64,000 nucleotides of DNA from the NCBI GenBank assembly GCA_030263805.2, contig CP136010.1, forward strand, positions 4,107,001 to 4,171,000, written 5' to 3'. Source of the DNA: Pseudomonas sp. FeN3W. GTDB lineage: Bacteria > Pseudomonadota > Gammaproteobacteria > Pseudomonadales > Pseudomonadaceae. Below, piece by piece: positions 27,021 through 36,431 of this stretch. A program made the translations under genes and the position numbers. The notes beneath the pieces were generated by a model. That model searched no databases. It saw nothing but the letters and a program-made list of their open reading frames with translations, and was not told where the DNA came from. Position 1 is the first letter of the stretch. Every line of letters begins with the position of its first letter.

Positions 27021-27170
27021 GCGACGAGAGTCGCTATAGGTAGAAGCACCTAGCGGGCTACATCTTAGGTGATCACCGGTTGAACCGGTGATCACTTTCC
27101 CGCAGAAACAGCTTAAAAAACCCGAAGTCCGGGCGTCAAAACCCGGATTTCCGGCACTCACAAGGTGCTT
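27021..27170 (+). ncRNA. Multibranched 5' intron RNA (start of domain I)
   Basis: The first 150 bases fold into nested perfect stems: GCGAC/GTCGC at 27021-27034; AAGCACCT (27044-27051) with AGGTGCTT (27163-27170); inside this, CGGG/CCCG around a 12-bp perfect hairpin at 27069-27095 with a TGA loop. This makes a coherent junction and fits structured intron RNA better than a groEL terminator, since no T tract follows the large hairpin. The exact assignment to domain I subdomains cannot be made by eye. Confidence 0.5.
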
Positions 27171-28053
27171 AGAATTCGGCGTAATGTCGCCTATATATCG
27201 TGATTTTCTCTCTGGAAATCATCAGAACGATATGCGTACTGAGCTTGCAGATTTTGAATCACTGCGAGGGAGGTATGGGAAATCGTGTCCAAAGAGCTGG
27301 CCTGCTCCTATCTATAGGGCGCAAGCCATAGCTGTCATTGTCTCACCCGGAAACCGCAAGGTAGAGGGGCGCGAGACCTTTTGTTCAGCCAAAAGTAGCC
27401 TAGGGATAGTGCGTCGCTGGTAACGGCGGGGTGCGAAGCTTCCTGACAATGTAGTCCCATGATTCTGTGGTGTGTGGTCGCCGCGAGGCACCATGCAGAC
27501 CCTGCGAGCAACACGCGGGTGAGACGCTAGGCTGGTTGGTATGGCCAACGTAAGTGAACTGCTGATAAACACCGTCAACCGCATGGAGCCAAAGTTGCTG
27601 ATAGGCTTTGACCAAAATGGTGCATGACTGGTTGTCCCTTTTACATCTGGGGGCACGCTGACATTGAGTCATCGGTGAATAGGCAGGGCCTAACCCATCC
27701 TTGTGACGGTTATGGAACTCGGTAAGCCCGTATTTTCGCCATTGGCCTGTATGGCAAGGCAGGTCGACCGTGAGGAAGACTGTTGAAAATGCGGGTAGAG
27801 GATGTCGGATAAAGCGAATGCCTCCCTGTAATGGGGTTGGATAAGGGCTCTGCCCTGACTGGAAACGGTGCTGACTTCCGACTGGTCTTTGATCGCGAGA
27901 AGGCCTGTAAAGCCATCAAGAACAGACGTTTGTCGGTTTGACCGGCTGCGTCTAACTCATAGAAATCCCTTGCGGGGCAGTGTACTCACTCCCCCACAAG
28001 GGCGACGTGCGTCTACTGCCCTCTGGGGAAATCTTCTCTGGAGGAAAAGCAAG

Positions 28054-29745
28054 ATGAGTGCGTCTGAAATAGAAGTACCTGCGTCCTCCCATCTGGCCAT
28101 CAGTTGGCATTCGATAGACTGGGAAACAGGTCATCGACAGGTGCGAGGGCTACAGGTACGGATCGCGAAGGCAGCCAAGAATCAGCAATGGCGGCAGGTG
28201 AAAACCTTGCAGCGTATGCTGGTTCGCTCGTTTGCCGCCAAGGTATTGGCGGTTAAACGGGTCACTGAAAACCGGGGTCGCAGGACTCCCGGCGTCGATG
28301 GGGAAACCTGGAGCACGCCTGAAAGCAAATGGAAGGCAGTTTTTCGGTTAGAGCGCAGGGGCTACAAGCCCCGGCCACTGCGGCGGATTTACATTCCCAA
28401 AGCAAATGGCCAGCGTAGACCGCTGGGGATTCCGACGATGCTGGATCGAGCGATGCAGGCGTTATACCTGCTGGCACTTGAACCGGTGTCTGAGACCACA
28501 GCCGACCGAAATTCCTATGGCTTTCGCCCTCACCGTTCCACGGCAGATGCAATCGAGCAATTGTTCGTCAATCTCGGTCGCAAGCATTCTGCGCAGTGGG
28601 TCATGGAGGGCGATATAAAGGGATGTTTCGACAACATCAGTCACGACTGGCTGATCACTAACGTCCCGATGGACAAAGTGGTTCTAAGGAAATGGCTGAA
28701 AGCGGGATATTTGGAATCCGGTCGATTGAATCCGACAGGGGCGGGAACTCCGCAAGGAGGGATCATCTCGCCCGTATTGGCCAACCTGGCCCTTGATGGA
28801 CTGGAAAAGGAGCTCGAATCTCGGTTCGGGCAGCGTAATACCAAAGCCAGCTACAAGACCAAGGTCAACTATGTGCGATACGCAGATGATTTCGTCATCA
28901 CCGGCATCTCGAAAGAGCTGCTGGAAAACGAGGTGAAGCCACTCGTCGAAGCCTTCATGGCCGAGCGGGGGTTGAGCCTTGCGGTGGAGAAAACGTTGTT
29001 CACGCATGTATCGGATGGGTTCGATTTCCTCGGTCAGAATATTCGCAAGTACGGTGACAAGCTGCTGATAAAGCCAGCCCACAAGAACGTGAAAGCATTT
29101 CTGGCCAAGGTTAAGGCGTTGGTTGAAGCGAACAAAGCGGCACCGGCCAGCCTGTTGATCAAGCAGCTCAATCCAGTTATTCGGGGTTGGGCCAATTATC
29201 ATCGGCCGATTGTCGCCAAGCAGACCTTCAACTACGTGGATTACAGGATCTGGAAATTGCTATGGCGATGGTGCAGGCGGCGACATCTGAATCGCTGCAA
29301 ACGTTGGATCAAGGAAAAATACTTCAAGCGCGTGGGAACACGTAGTTGGGTATTCTCCGGGCTACACCCCAGCGGCAAACTGCTCCACTTGTTGTACGCC
29401 AGCGATACGCCGATCAAGCGGCACACCAAGATCAAGGCGGAGGCTAACCCATACGCCCCAGAGGACGAGATGTACTTCGAGCAACGGCTGGAATATGCGT
29501 GGCGAAGCTCGGACGAGGGGAAGCGGAAGACGCTGACGCTGTGGCTTGGCCAGAGCAAGCGCTGCCCGATGTGCAAGCAGTTGATTACGTTCGAAAGCGG
29601 GTGGAACATTCACCATGTTATCGAGCGGCACAAGGGCGGATGCGACGAGCTGGGCAATCTGGTGTTGTTGCATCCCAACTGTCATCGACAGTTACACAGT
29701 GCGGCACCGGCTCTTTCAACTGAGAAAGGGCTTACAAAGGCTTGA
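28054..29745 (+). CDS. ltrA: Intron-encoded reverse transcriptase/maturase with HNH endonuclease (LtrA-like)
   Basis: A 563-residue multifunctional protein. The reverse transcriptase covers about residues 60-350: RRPLGIPTMLDR (RT2), YGFRPHRSTADAI (RT3), EGDIKGCFDNI (RT3/4), GTPQGGIISPVLANLAL (RT4) and the catalytic YADD at 276-279 (RT5). The maturase X domain follows (VIRGWANYHRP, YRIWKLLWRWCRRRH). The C-terminus is an HNH nuclease: CPMC at 504-507, HH at 520-521, NCH at 542-544. All catalytic residues are intact, so splicing and retrohoming appear possible. Start at 28054 with GAGGAAA upstream; the stop overlaps the first bases of domain V. Confidence 0.95.
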   Translation: MSASEIEVPASSHLAISWHSIDWETGHRQVRGLQVRIAKAAKNQQWRQVKTLQRMLVRSFAAKVLAVKRVTENRGRRTPGVDGETWSTPESKWKAVFRLERRGYKPRPLRRIYIPKANGQRRPLGIPTMLDRAMQALYLLALEPVSETTADRNSYGFRPHRSTADAIEQLFVNLGRKHSAQWVMEGDIKGCFDNISHDWLITNVPMDKVVLRKWLKAGYLESGRLNPTGAGTPQGGIISPVLANLALDGLEKELESRFGQRNTKASYKTKVNYVRYADDFVITGISKELLENEVKPLVEAFMAERGLSLAVEKTLFTHVSDGFDFLGQNIRKYGDKLLIKPAHKNVKAFLAKVKALVEANKAAPASLLIKQLNPVIRGWANYHRPIVAKQTFNYVDYRIWKLLWRWCRRRHLNRCKRWIKEKYFKRVGTRSWVFSGLHPSGKLLHLLYASDTPIKRHTKIKAEANPYAPEDEMYFEQRLEYAWRSSDEGKRKTLTLWLGQSKRCPMCKQLITFESGWNIHHVIERHKGGCDELGNLVLLHPNCHRQLHSAAPALSTEKGLTKA

Positions 29746-29777
29746 GCTGTATGCGGGGAAACTCGCACGTACAGTTC
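29744..29777 (+). ncRNA. Group II intron domain V
   Basis: A 34-base element with the canonical shape: GAGCTGTATGC, internal asymmetric bulge, GGAAAC tetraloop region (GGGGAAACTC), then GCACGTACAGTTC. The 5' and 3' strands are complementary. Domain V is the catalytic heart of the ribozyme and is fully conserved in length here. It overlaps the last two bases of the maturase stop codon. Confidence 0.93.
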
Positions 29778-29780
29778 TTA

Positions 29781-29818
29781 GGGGAGGGACGGTCAGTAAT
29801 GGCCGTTTCTTACCCGAC
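29781..29818 (+). ncRNA. Group II intron domain VI with branch-point adenosine
   Basis: GGG near 29781 pairs with CCC at 29813-29815, and the GACGGTC arm pairs with GGCCGTT using two G-U pairs. A29812 is bulged seven bases from the 3' end, the expected branch point for lariat formation. The last bases GAC fit the 3' AY rule. Confidence 0.8.
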
Positions 29819-29845
29819 AGCCGACCGGCCCTTAGCTACAAAAAG

Positions 29846-29871
29846 AACCCCGCCTCGTGCGGGGTTTTTTT
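29846..29871 (+). terminator. Original groESL terminator, now behind the intron
   Basis: AACCCCGC/GCGGGGTT arms (29846-29853 and 29859-29866) with a 5-base loop run into seven T residues. It lies 27 bases into the 3' exon and would serve groEL directly in an intron-free allele. Confidence 0.95.
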
Positions 29872-29986
29872 ATGCCTGCTGAACAGTGACGTCACAGGCC
29901 GTACATACCGTTCGTCCAAAATTGCACAGGAATTAAACAACTGAACTACGGTCAGTTAACTACTCGCTTAATCAAGGGCTTACGCC

Positions 29987-30208
29987 ATGAAGCTGGAAAT
30001 AGCTCGAGGATTGTTCCTGGTTGGCGCTCTGGGAGTGACCACGCTGTGCGTGGCGGCCTGGAATGAGCCCGGAGCGACGCTGGTGCAGAGCAGCGAAAGC
30101 CGCAGCTATTGCCCGGTGCCGCCTGGTGGGCGCCCGCAGTTCGAGGCGATGCGGCCTGATCAGGATTTGCTGTTGTTGCTGTATGGCCTGTCCCAGGGCA
30201 TGCGGTGA
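29987..30208 (+). CDS. Small hypothetical exported or membrane-anchored protein
   Basis: A 73-residue protein with a hydrophobic N-terminus (residues 6-24, ARGLFLVGALGVTTLCVAA) that could be a signal peptide or anchor, a short polar centre with one Cys (SYCPVPPGG), and an amphipathic end (DQDLLLLLYGLSQGMR). AAGGG precedes the ATG. It is a monocistronic gene between the groEL terminator and the convergent RND operon. I do not recognise a family; coding potential is supported by the ribosome-binding site and a Pseudomonas-like composition only. Confidence 0.5.
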   Translation: MKLEIARGLFLVGALGVTTLCVAAWNEPGATLVQSSESRSYCPVPPGGRPQFEAMRPDQDLLLLLYGLSQGMR

Positions 30209-30240
30209 GCTGGAGGCTATCCTCGCAGGCCACACCGCAC

Positions 30241-33200
30241 TCAGCCGGCGCTCGGTACGGCCGCCGCGGACGGGCTTTGGTCGGGCTTGGCCAGCAGGTC
30301 ATAGACCGCCGGTAGCACGAACAGGGTGAACAGCGTGCCCACCGACATGCCGGTGGCAATCACCAGGCCAATGTCGAACCGGCTGACCGCGCCGGCCCCA
30401 CTGGCGATGATCAGCGGCACCATGCCGAACACCGTCGCCGCTGTGGTCATCAGCACCGGCCGCAGGCGAATCGCCGCCGCTTCTTCCACCGCTTCGCGTC
30501 GACTCAGGCCCTGTTCGCGGCGCAGCTGATTGGCGAACTCGACGATCATGATGCCGTGCTTGCTGATCAACCCGATCAGTGTCACCAATCCCACCTGCGT
30601 ATAGATGTTCATGCTCGACAGGCCGAGGAATAGCGGCACCAGTGCACCGCACACCGAAAGAGGCACAGTGACCAGGATCACCAGCGGATCGCGGAAGCTC
30701 TCGAACTGCGCCGCCAGGACCAGGAAGATCACCGCCAGTGCCAAGGCGAAGGTCAGATACAGCGCGTTACCTTCCTGGATGAACTGCCGCGAAGCGCCGG
30801 CGTAGTCGAAGCTGAAACCGTCGGGTGCCTCTTCGCGGGCTATGGTCTGCATGGTCTCGATGGCTTCGCCCATGCTGACGATCGGGAAGCCCTGAATCGT
30901 CGCGGCGTTGAGCTGCTGAAACTGTTTGAGCTGGGTGGGGCGCGCGCGGTCGCGTACCTTGATCAGTGTCGACAGCGGCAGCATCTCGCCTTGTCCGTTG
31001 CGTACGTAATAGTTGCTCAGCCAGTCAGGGTTGTCGCGGTAGGCGCGCTCGACCTGGGCGATGACCTTGTAGCTGCGGCCTTCGATGGTGAAGCGGTTGA
31101 TCTCGCCTTCGCCGAGCAGGGTGCTCAGGGTAAGGCCGAGATCTTCCATGGACACACCCATCTGCGCGGCCTTTTCGCGGTCGATCTCGACCACGATTTC
31201 CGGCTTGTCGAAGGCCAGGTCCACGTCGAGGAAGGCGAACTTGCCTGATTCCTCGGCGCGCTTGCGGATGCGCTCGGTCACCTGCAGCAGCGTCTCGTAG
31301 TCGTTGGCGGTGTTGATGACGAACTGGAACGGCAGACCTTCACCGGTGCCCGGCAGGGAGGGCAGGTTGAAGCCGAAGATCTGCAGGCCAGGCAGGCGAT
31401 CGAGCTTGGCCTGGACCTCCGGAAGGATCTCCATCTGCGAGCGGTCGCGTTCGTCCCAGGGTTTGAGCAGGAAGCCGCCGATGCCACTCTGTACGCCATC
31501 GAAGCCGTTGATCTGGAACCAGGAGTAGTACTCCGGGAAACTCTGGAAGATTTCCAGAAACTGATCGGTGTAGGCGTTCAGGTAGTCCAGGTTGGCGGTT
31601 TTTGGTGCGCTGGCCATCATGAAGACGATGCCCTGGTCCTCCTCCGGTGCCAGCTCGCTCTCGGTGAACATCAGCAGGGCGGGAATCAGCGCCAGCACGA
31701 GCACGGCGAACACCAGCACCACCGGCCGGGTATTCAGCGTGCCGTGCAATGACCGTTGATAGCGCTGCTTGAGCCGCTCGAACAGCTCGTCCAGGCGATG
31801 GGCGAAGCCACTCGGATTTTCTTCGTGACGCAAGAGTTTCGAACACATCATCGGCGATAGCGTCAGCGCCACCACGCCTGAGATCAGTACCGCCCCGGCC
31901 AGGGTCAGGGCGAACTCCTGAAACAGTGCCCCGGTCAGCCCTTGCAGGAATCCGATGGGCGCATAGACAGCTGCGAGCGTGATGGTCATCGTTACCACCG
32001 GCATGGCGATTTCCCGTGCGCCGTCGATGGCCGCCTGAAACGGTGACTTGCCTTGCTCGATATGCCGGTGGATGTTCTCCACCACGACGATGGCGTCGTC
32101 CACCACCAGGCCGATCGCCAGCACCATGGCCAGTAGCGTCAGCAGATTGATCGAGTAGCCCATCGCCTGCATGAAGAACAGCACGCCAATCATCGACAGC
32201 GGAATGGTCACCACCGGGATCAGCACGGTACGCAACGAGCCGAGGAAGAGGAACACCACGACGATGACGATCACTGCGGCTTCGGCCAGGGTCTTCACCA
32301 CCTCGTCGATGGAGGCCTGGATGAACTCGGTGGCGTCGTAGGCGATGGTCGCCTTCAGGCCCGGCGGCAACTGTGCCTCGATCTGCGGCATGATCGCGCG
32401 CACTTCCTTGATCACGTCCAGCGGGTTGGCGCTGGGTGTGCCCTTGATGCCGATATAGACGGAGGGGATACCGTCGAACGAGCTGATCGAGTTGTAGCTT
32501 TCGGCGCCCATCTCCACCCGCGCCACATCACCCAGCAGCACGCGACTGTCGCCCTGCGTGCGCAGCGGGATGGCGGCGAACGCTTCCGGCGTCTTCAGCT
32601 CGGTGTCGGCGTTGATGCTGGTGACCACGTACTGGCCCTTCACTTCGCCGGCCGCCGAGAGGAAGTTGTACTTGCGCACCGCCTCGTTCACGTCGCTGGC
32701 GGAAACCCCATAGGCCGCGAGCTTCACCGGGTCCAGCCAGAGGCGCATGGCGAACACCTGGTTGCCGAGAATTTCCGCTTCGGCCATGCCCGGCAGCGTT
32801 GCCAGCTTGGGCTGGATGACCCGCGACAAGTAGTCGGTGATCTGCGGATTGCTCAGCTGGTCGCTGTAGAAGCTGATGTACATCAGCGCGGTGGAGTCGG
32901 CCGCCTGCTTGTTCAGCACCGGGTCCTCGGCATCCTGCGGCAGCTGGTTCTTCACCGAGTTGGCCTGGCTCAGCAGCTCGGTGTAGAGGCGATCGGTGTC
33001 GGCACCGATGCGCGCATAGACCGAGATCACCGAGGCGTTCTGCTGGCTGACCGAGGTCATGTAGTCGACGCCTTCGGCGCTGGCCAGACTCTGCTGCAAC
33101 GGCTGGGTGATGTAGCCCTGGATGGTCTCGGCGTTGGCGCCGGGGTAGGCGGTGGTCACCGTGATCAGCGCACTTTCCATCTGCGGGTACTGACGGATGG

Positions 33201-33297
33201 TCAGGCTGTTGAAGGCCTGGATGCCGAGCAGCACGATCAGCAGGCTGATGACGCTCGCCAGCACGGGGCGGCGGATGAAGGGGTCGGTGAACGCCAT
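30241..33297 (-). CDS. mexW: RND efflux pump inner-membrane transporter, MexW-like
   Basis: A 1,018-residue RND pump of the AcrB/MexB superfamily. TM1 is in the first 30 residues (FIRRPVLASVISLLIVLLG), two large periplasmic loops follow, and the TM4 proton-relay region has GLVVDDAIVVVENIHRH with the paired Asp residues; LISKHGIMIVEFANQLR and RLRPVLMTTAATVFGM are conserved in the second half. It follows the adaptor gene by 68 bases on the minus strand and no outer-membrane factor gene is present, so it probably shares OprM or another TolC-like channel, as P. aeruginosa MexVW does. Size equals that pump, from memory. Confidence 0.88.
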   Translation of the reverse strand: MAFTDPFIRRPVLASVISLLIVLLGIQAFNSLTIRQYPQMESALITVTTAYPGANAETIQGYITQPLQQSLASAEGVDYMTSVSQQNASVISVYARIGADTDRLYTELLSQANSVKNQLPQDAEDPVLNKQAADSTALMYISFYSDQLSNPQITDYLSRVIQPKLATLPGMAEAEILGNQVFAMRLWLDPVKLAAYGVSASDVNEAVRKYNFLSAAGEVKGQYVVTSINADTELKTPEAFAAIPLRTQGDSRVLLGDVARVEMGAESYNSISSFDGIPSVYIGIKGTPSANPLDVIKEVRAIMPQIEAQLPPGLKATIAYDATEFIQASIDEVVKTLAEAAVIVIVVVFLFLGSLRTVLIPVVTIPLSMIGVLFFMQAMGYSINLLTLLAMVLAIGLVVDDAIVVVENIHRHIEQGKSPFQAAIDGAREIAMPVVTMTITLAAVYAPIGFLQGLTGALFQEFALTLAGAVLISGVVALTLSPMMCSKLLRHEENPSGFAHRLDELFERLKQRYQRSLHGTLNTRPVVLVFAVLVLALIPALLMFTESELAPEEDQGIVFMMASAPKTANLDYLNAYTDQFLEIFQSFPEYYSWFQINGFDGVQSGIGGFLLKPWDERDRSQMEILPEVQAKLDRLPGLQIFGFNLPSLPGTGEGLPFQFVINTANDYETLLQVTERIRKRAEESGKFAFLDVDLAFDKPEIVVEIDREKAAQMGVSMEDLGLTLSTLLGEGEINRFTIEGRSYKVIAQVERAYRDNPDWLSNYYVRNGQGEMLPLSTLIKVRDRARPTQLKQFQQLNAATIQGFPIVSMGEAIETMQTIAREEAPDGFSFDYAGASRQFIQEGNALYLTFALALAVIFLVLAAQFESFRDPLVILVTVPLSVCGALVPLFLGLSSMNIYTQVGLVTLIGLISKHGIMIVEFANQLRREQGLSRREAVEEAAAIRLRPVLMTTAATVFGMVPLIIASGAGAVSRFDIGLVIATGMSVGTLFTLFVLPAVYDLLAKPDQSPSAAAVPSAG

Positions 33298-33365
33298 GGG
33301 AAGTCCCTGGAACCTTGTCTGAGTCTGCTGTGCGTCGGGCCTGCCGCGTGAGGAACAGGCTTTTT

Positions 33366-34502
33366 CTATTCGGTCGCCGGCTGCTGAGAGCCTTCCAGCT
33401 TGAGCGTGCGGCTTTCGGCGATGGCGACATGGGTGCCGCTGTCCAGCTTGAGCTGGCCGGCGGTGATCACCTGTTCGCCGCCCTCCAGGCCGTCGAGGAC
33501 GACCGTCAGTCCGTCGCGCCGCTCGCCGGTGGTGACGAAGCGGCGCTCGACCACCAGGTAGGGCTCGTCGCTGCTGACGCCTTCCGGCGGCGTGCCCTCG
33601 GTCACCAGCAGCACCGAGTTGCCATACAGGGTGTAGGTGATGGCGGTTTCCGGGACCACCACCTGGGCTGTCTCGGTCGGCAGCAGCACCTGCAGGTCGG
33701 CGAACATGCCGGGCAGCAGACGCCCGTCCGGATTGCCGAGTTCGGCGCGCACCTGGACGTTGCGGGTGGTGGTCTCCACCTTTGGGTTCAGCGCGCTGAT
33801 CACGCCTTCGAAGCGTTCGCCGGGATAGGCGGCGACCTGCAGCTGCACTCGCTGGCCGAGCTTCAGCAGCGGCACATGCTGTTCGGCGAGGAAGAAGTCG
33901 ACATACAGCGTGGACAGGTCCTGAAGCGTCGCGATTGGCGTGCCGGCGGCAATATAGTCGCCGACATCCACCTGACGGATGCCGATGGTGCCGGAGAAGG
34001 GCGCCAGGATGCGCTTCTTCGACAGACTGGCGCGCAGCTGCGCGACGCTGGCCGCGGCCTTCTGCGATTCGGCATTGAGCCGGTCGTACTCACTGCGCGA
34101 AATGGCCTGGCGATCCAGCAGGCTACGCGCGCGCTGGAATTCCAGGCGCGACAGGTTGAGGTCGGCTTCGGCGCTGGTCAGGCTGGCCTGCTCCATCTCG
34201 CTGTCGAGCAGCACGATGGCCTGGCCCTTGCTGACCTTCTCGCCGGACTGGAACTGCACGTCGGTAATCGTTCCGGCGATCTCGACGCTGAGGTCGATGC
34301 CCTGCGACGCCTTGAGCGTGCCGATGGCTGGCAGGCGGCTTTGCCAGTCCATGCGGCGGGCGAGCTCGGTTTCGACGTCGATCGCAGGCTTGGGCGCCTG
34401 GAACTGTTGAATCTGCTGATAGATCGAGTTGAATTTGAGCGCGGCAAGAATCGCAACGACGACGACAACCGCGCCCAGCATGAACAGCATGCGGCGCAAC
34501 AT
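33366..34502 (-). CDS. mexV: RND efflux periplasmic adaptor (membrane fusion protein), MexV-like
   Basis: A 378-residue membrane fusion protein. An uncleaved or signal-anchor N-terminal helix spans residues 5-25 (LFMLGAVVVVVAILAALKF). The lipoyl halves are around residues 62-95 (GIDLSVEIAGTITDVQFQSGEKVSKGQAIVLLD) and 165-195 (RILAPFSGTIGIRQVDVGDYI), with a short coiled-coil hairpin between; the beta-barrel and membrane-proximal domains follow. No lipobox Cys. First gene of the two-gene pump operon. No local regulator gene is adjacent. Confidence 0.88.
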   Translation of the reverse strand: MLRRMLFMLGAVVVVVAILAALKFNSIYQQIQQFQAPKPAIDVETELARRMDWQSRLPAIGTLKASQGIDLSVEIAGTITDVQFQSGEKVSKGQAIVLLDSEMEQASLTSAEADLNLSRLEFQRARSLLDRQAISRSEYDRLNAESQKAAASVAQLRASLSKKRILAPFSGTIGIRQVDVGDYIAAGTPIATLQDLSTLYVDFFLAEQHVPLLKLGQRVQLQVAAYPGERFEGVISALNPKVETTTRNVQVRAELGNPDGRLLPGMFADLQVLLPTETAQVVVPETAITYTLYGNSVLLVTEGTPPEGVSSDEPYLVVERRFVTTGERRDGLTVVLDGLEGGEQVITAGQLKLDSGTHVAIAESRTLKLEGSQQPATE

Positions 34503-34724
34503 TTTCCGATTTCCTTGGAGATGTGAGCCGGCTGTCTACTGCCGTGATCGAGGCAGCCGTTCGAACGGTCCGGTCGCCAGCTTCGGCGACCTGCTGGCAC
34601 CTGACTCAGCAGGACCGGAGAGCGAGGAACTTAGCCCCGAAACGAGGCCAAGTAAAGGAGGAGCGGGGCGGAAAGCAGCGCAGGTGTGGGGCGGGCGACA
34701 GACTGTCGGCCCGCCCGCAGATCA

Positions 34725-36347
34725 TCAGCCGGCAAGGCGTTGGGTGACTTCGGTAAGTTGCGCCGACAGCCCGTGCAGGTTCTGGCTGGCGGTTTCGGTG
34801 CGCTCGACGTTCTGCTGGTTGATGGTGGCGATGGAGGTGATCTCGGTGATGTTGCGCGAAATGTCTTCGGCCACCGCGGTCTGCTCCTCGGCGGCCGTGG
34901 CGATCTGGCGGTTCATGTCGCGGATCGCCTCGACCGCTTCGGTGATGCGCTGCAGCATCTGACCGGCCTCGGTCACCTGGCCGACGCCCTGTTCGCTGCG
35001 CGCCTGACCGCTCTCGATGGCGCGTACGGCATTGCTCGCGCCGGTCTGCACGGTATCGATGATCTGGTGAATCTCGGCGGTGGATTCGGCGGTGCGCTGG
35101 GCCAGGGTGCGCACCTCGTCGGCGACCACGGCAAAGCCACGGCCGGCGTCACCCGCTCGGGCCGCCTCGATGGCGGCATTGAGCGCGAGCAGGTTGGTCT
35201 GGTCGGCGATCCCGCGGATCACCTCCAAGACCTTGCCGATGCGCCCGCTATCACCCTCCAGGCGGCGGATGACGTCTGCCGTGCTGGCGATCTCGTTGCT
35301 CATGTCGGTGATGGTGGCGATGGTGCCGCGCATCACCGCTTCGCCCAGCTGGGCGGAATGGTCGGCGGCGTCGGCGGCCTGCGCGGCTTCGGCGGCATGC
35401 CGCGAGACTTCCTGGGCGGTCGCGGACATCTCGTGCATCGCCGTGGCGACCTGGTCGGTACGCGAGAACTGCTCGCGGGCGCCGTCGGCCATCAGCCTGG
35501 CGATGGCGTTCAGCTCGCCGCTGGCACTGTCCAGATTCGAGGTGCTCTGCTGCAGGCGGGTGAAGGTGTCGGCGAGGAAATCGCGCAACACGTTGGCGGC
35601 GGCGGCGAGGCGGCCCAGTTCGTCGCTGCGGCTGGCATCCACGCGGTCGGCGAACTTGCCCTGGCTGAGGCGTGCGATGTGCTCGATCAGGTTGCGAATC
35701 GGTTCGATGATCCGGCGATTGACCAGCCACAGGCTGAACAGCGCCACCACCACGCTGGCGAGGATCATGATGATCGGGCCGAGGGATGCGGTGCTCTGTG
35801 CATCGGCACGGATGGTTTCCGAGCGCTGCGCGGCAGCATCGCCCAGCCGTTTGACCAGCTCGCTCAACTGAGCGCTGGTCGCCCGGTCGATACCGGCCAC
35901 TGCGGCATCGCCGGCGAGCGGGTCGCTGTCGGCGGCGATGTAGGCATCCAGGCCCTTGCGATAGGCAACGCCGAGCGTGCGGTGCTCGCTGCGCAGGCTC
36001 TCGATCTGCCTGGCCAGCTCCGGCTCGTCGGCGCTCGATACGAGCAGGTCGCCGAGAATCTTCTGCACCTTGGCTTCCTGGGCCTCGAACTGGCTCCAGT
36101 AGCGGTTGCGTGACTCAGGCTGTTTGCCGCGCAGCAGCACGTTCTTCCATTCCTGAACCTGGACCTTGAACTCGAGGTTGGCCTCGTCGATCAGTTGCAC
36201 TTCGGCCAGCGGGCCGTCGAGCAGCGTCTGGAAGTGGTCGATGTTGTTGCTGAGCAGGCGAATGCAGGCGAGGGCGATGAGCAGCGTCAGCAGCAGGCTG
36301 CCACCAATCAGCGCGAGTATCTGCGCGCGCAGGGATTTCTGGAGCAT
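34725..36347 (-). CDS. Methyl-accepting chemotaxis protein
   Basis: A 540-residue chemoreceptor. TM1 is near residues 10-30, a periplasmic four-helix-bundle-type sensor covers about 31-186, TM2 about 187-207, and HAMP follows (NRRIIEPIRNLIEHIARLSQGKFADRV). The signalling tip contains the highly conserved GRGFAVVADEVRTLAQRTAEST. No C-terminal CheR-binding pentapeptide is seen. The start is the ATG at 36347, six bases inside a TTG-initiated frame. Ligand unknown; it lies next to the iron operon on the same strand with 84 bases between, so read-through from that operon is possible. Confidence 0.93.
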   Translation of the reverse strand: MLQKSLRAQILALIGGSLLLTLLIALACIRLLSNNIDHFQTLLDGPLAEVQLIDEANLEFKVQVQEWKNVLLRGKQPESRNRYWSQFEAQEAKVQKILGDLLVSSADEPELARQIESLRSEHRTLGVAYRKGLDAYIAADSDPLAGDAAVAGIDRATSAQLSELVKRLGDAAAQRSETIRADAQSTASLGPIIMILASVVVALFSLWLVNRRIIEPIRNLIEHIARLSQGKFADRVDASRSDELGRLAAAANVLRDFLADTFTRLQQSTSNLDSASGELNAIARLMADGAREQFSRTDQVATAMHEMSATAQEVSRHAAEAAQAADAADHSAQLGEAVMRGTIATITDMSNEIASTADVIRRLEGDSGRIGKVLEVIRGIADQTNLLALNAAIEAARAGDAGRGFAVVADEVRTLAQRTAESTAEIHQIIDTVQTGASNAVRAIESGQARSEQGVGQVTEAGQMLQRITEAVEAIRDMNRQIATAAEEQTAVAEDISRNITEITSIATINQQNVERTETASQNLHGLSAQLTEVTQRLAG

Positions 36348-36431
36348 GGGCAAGGTCTCGTCATTTGGGAAACGTCAATGAGCATCCCTGCCGTTGCCCA
36401 GCATCATCGGCCGGGTGATGTTTTTCTTGAG

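Noticed and set aside
27069..27095. 12-bp perfect hairpin after groEL as the groEL terminator
   Set aside because: No T tract follows and it lies inside the intron, nested within other intron stems. The real terminator is at 29846-29871 in the 3' exon.
27088..27656. Short open frames on both strands in the intron 5' region
   Set aside because: The region is structured intron RNA; the translations show no domain and no ribosome-binding site.
27868..28053. Longer maturase start at 27868
   Set aside because: The 62 extra residues have no similarity, come from structured intron RNA, and the ATG at 28054 has GAGGAAA in front.
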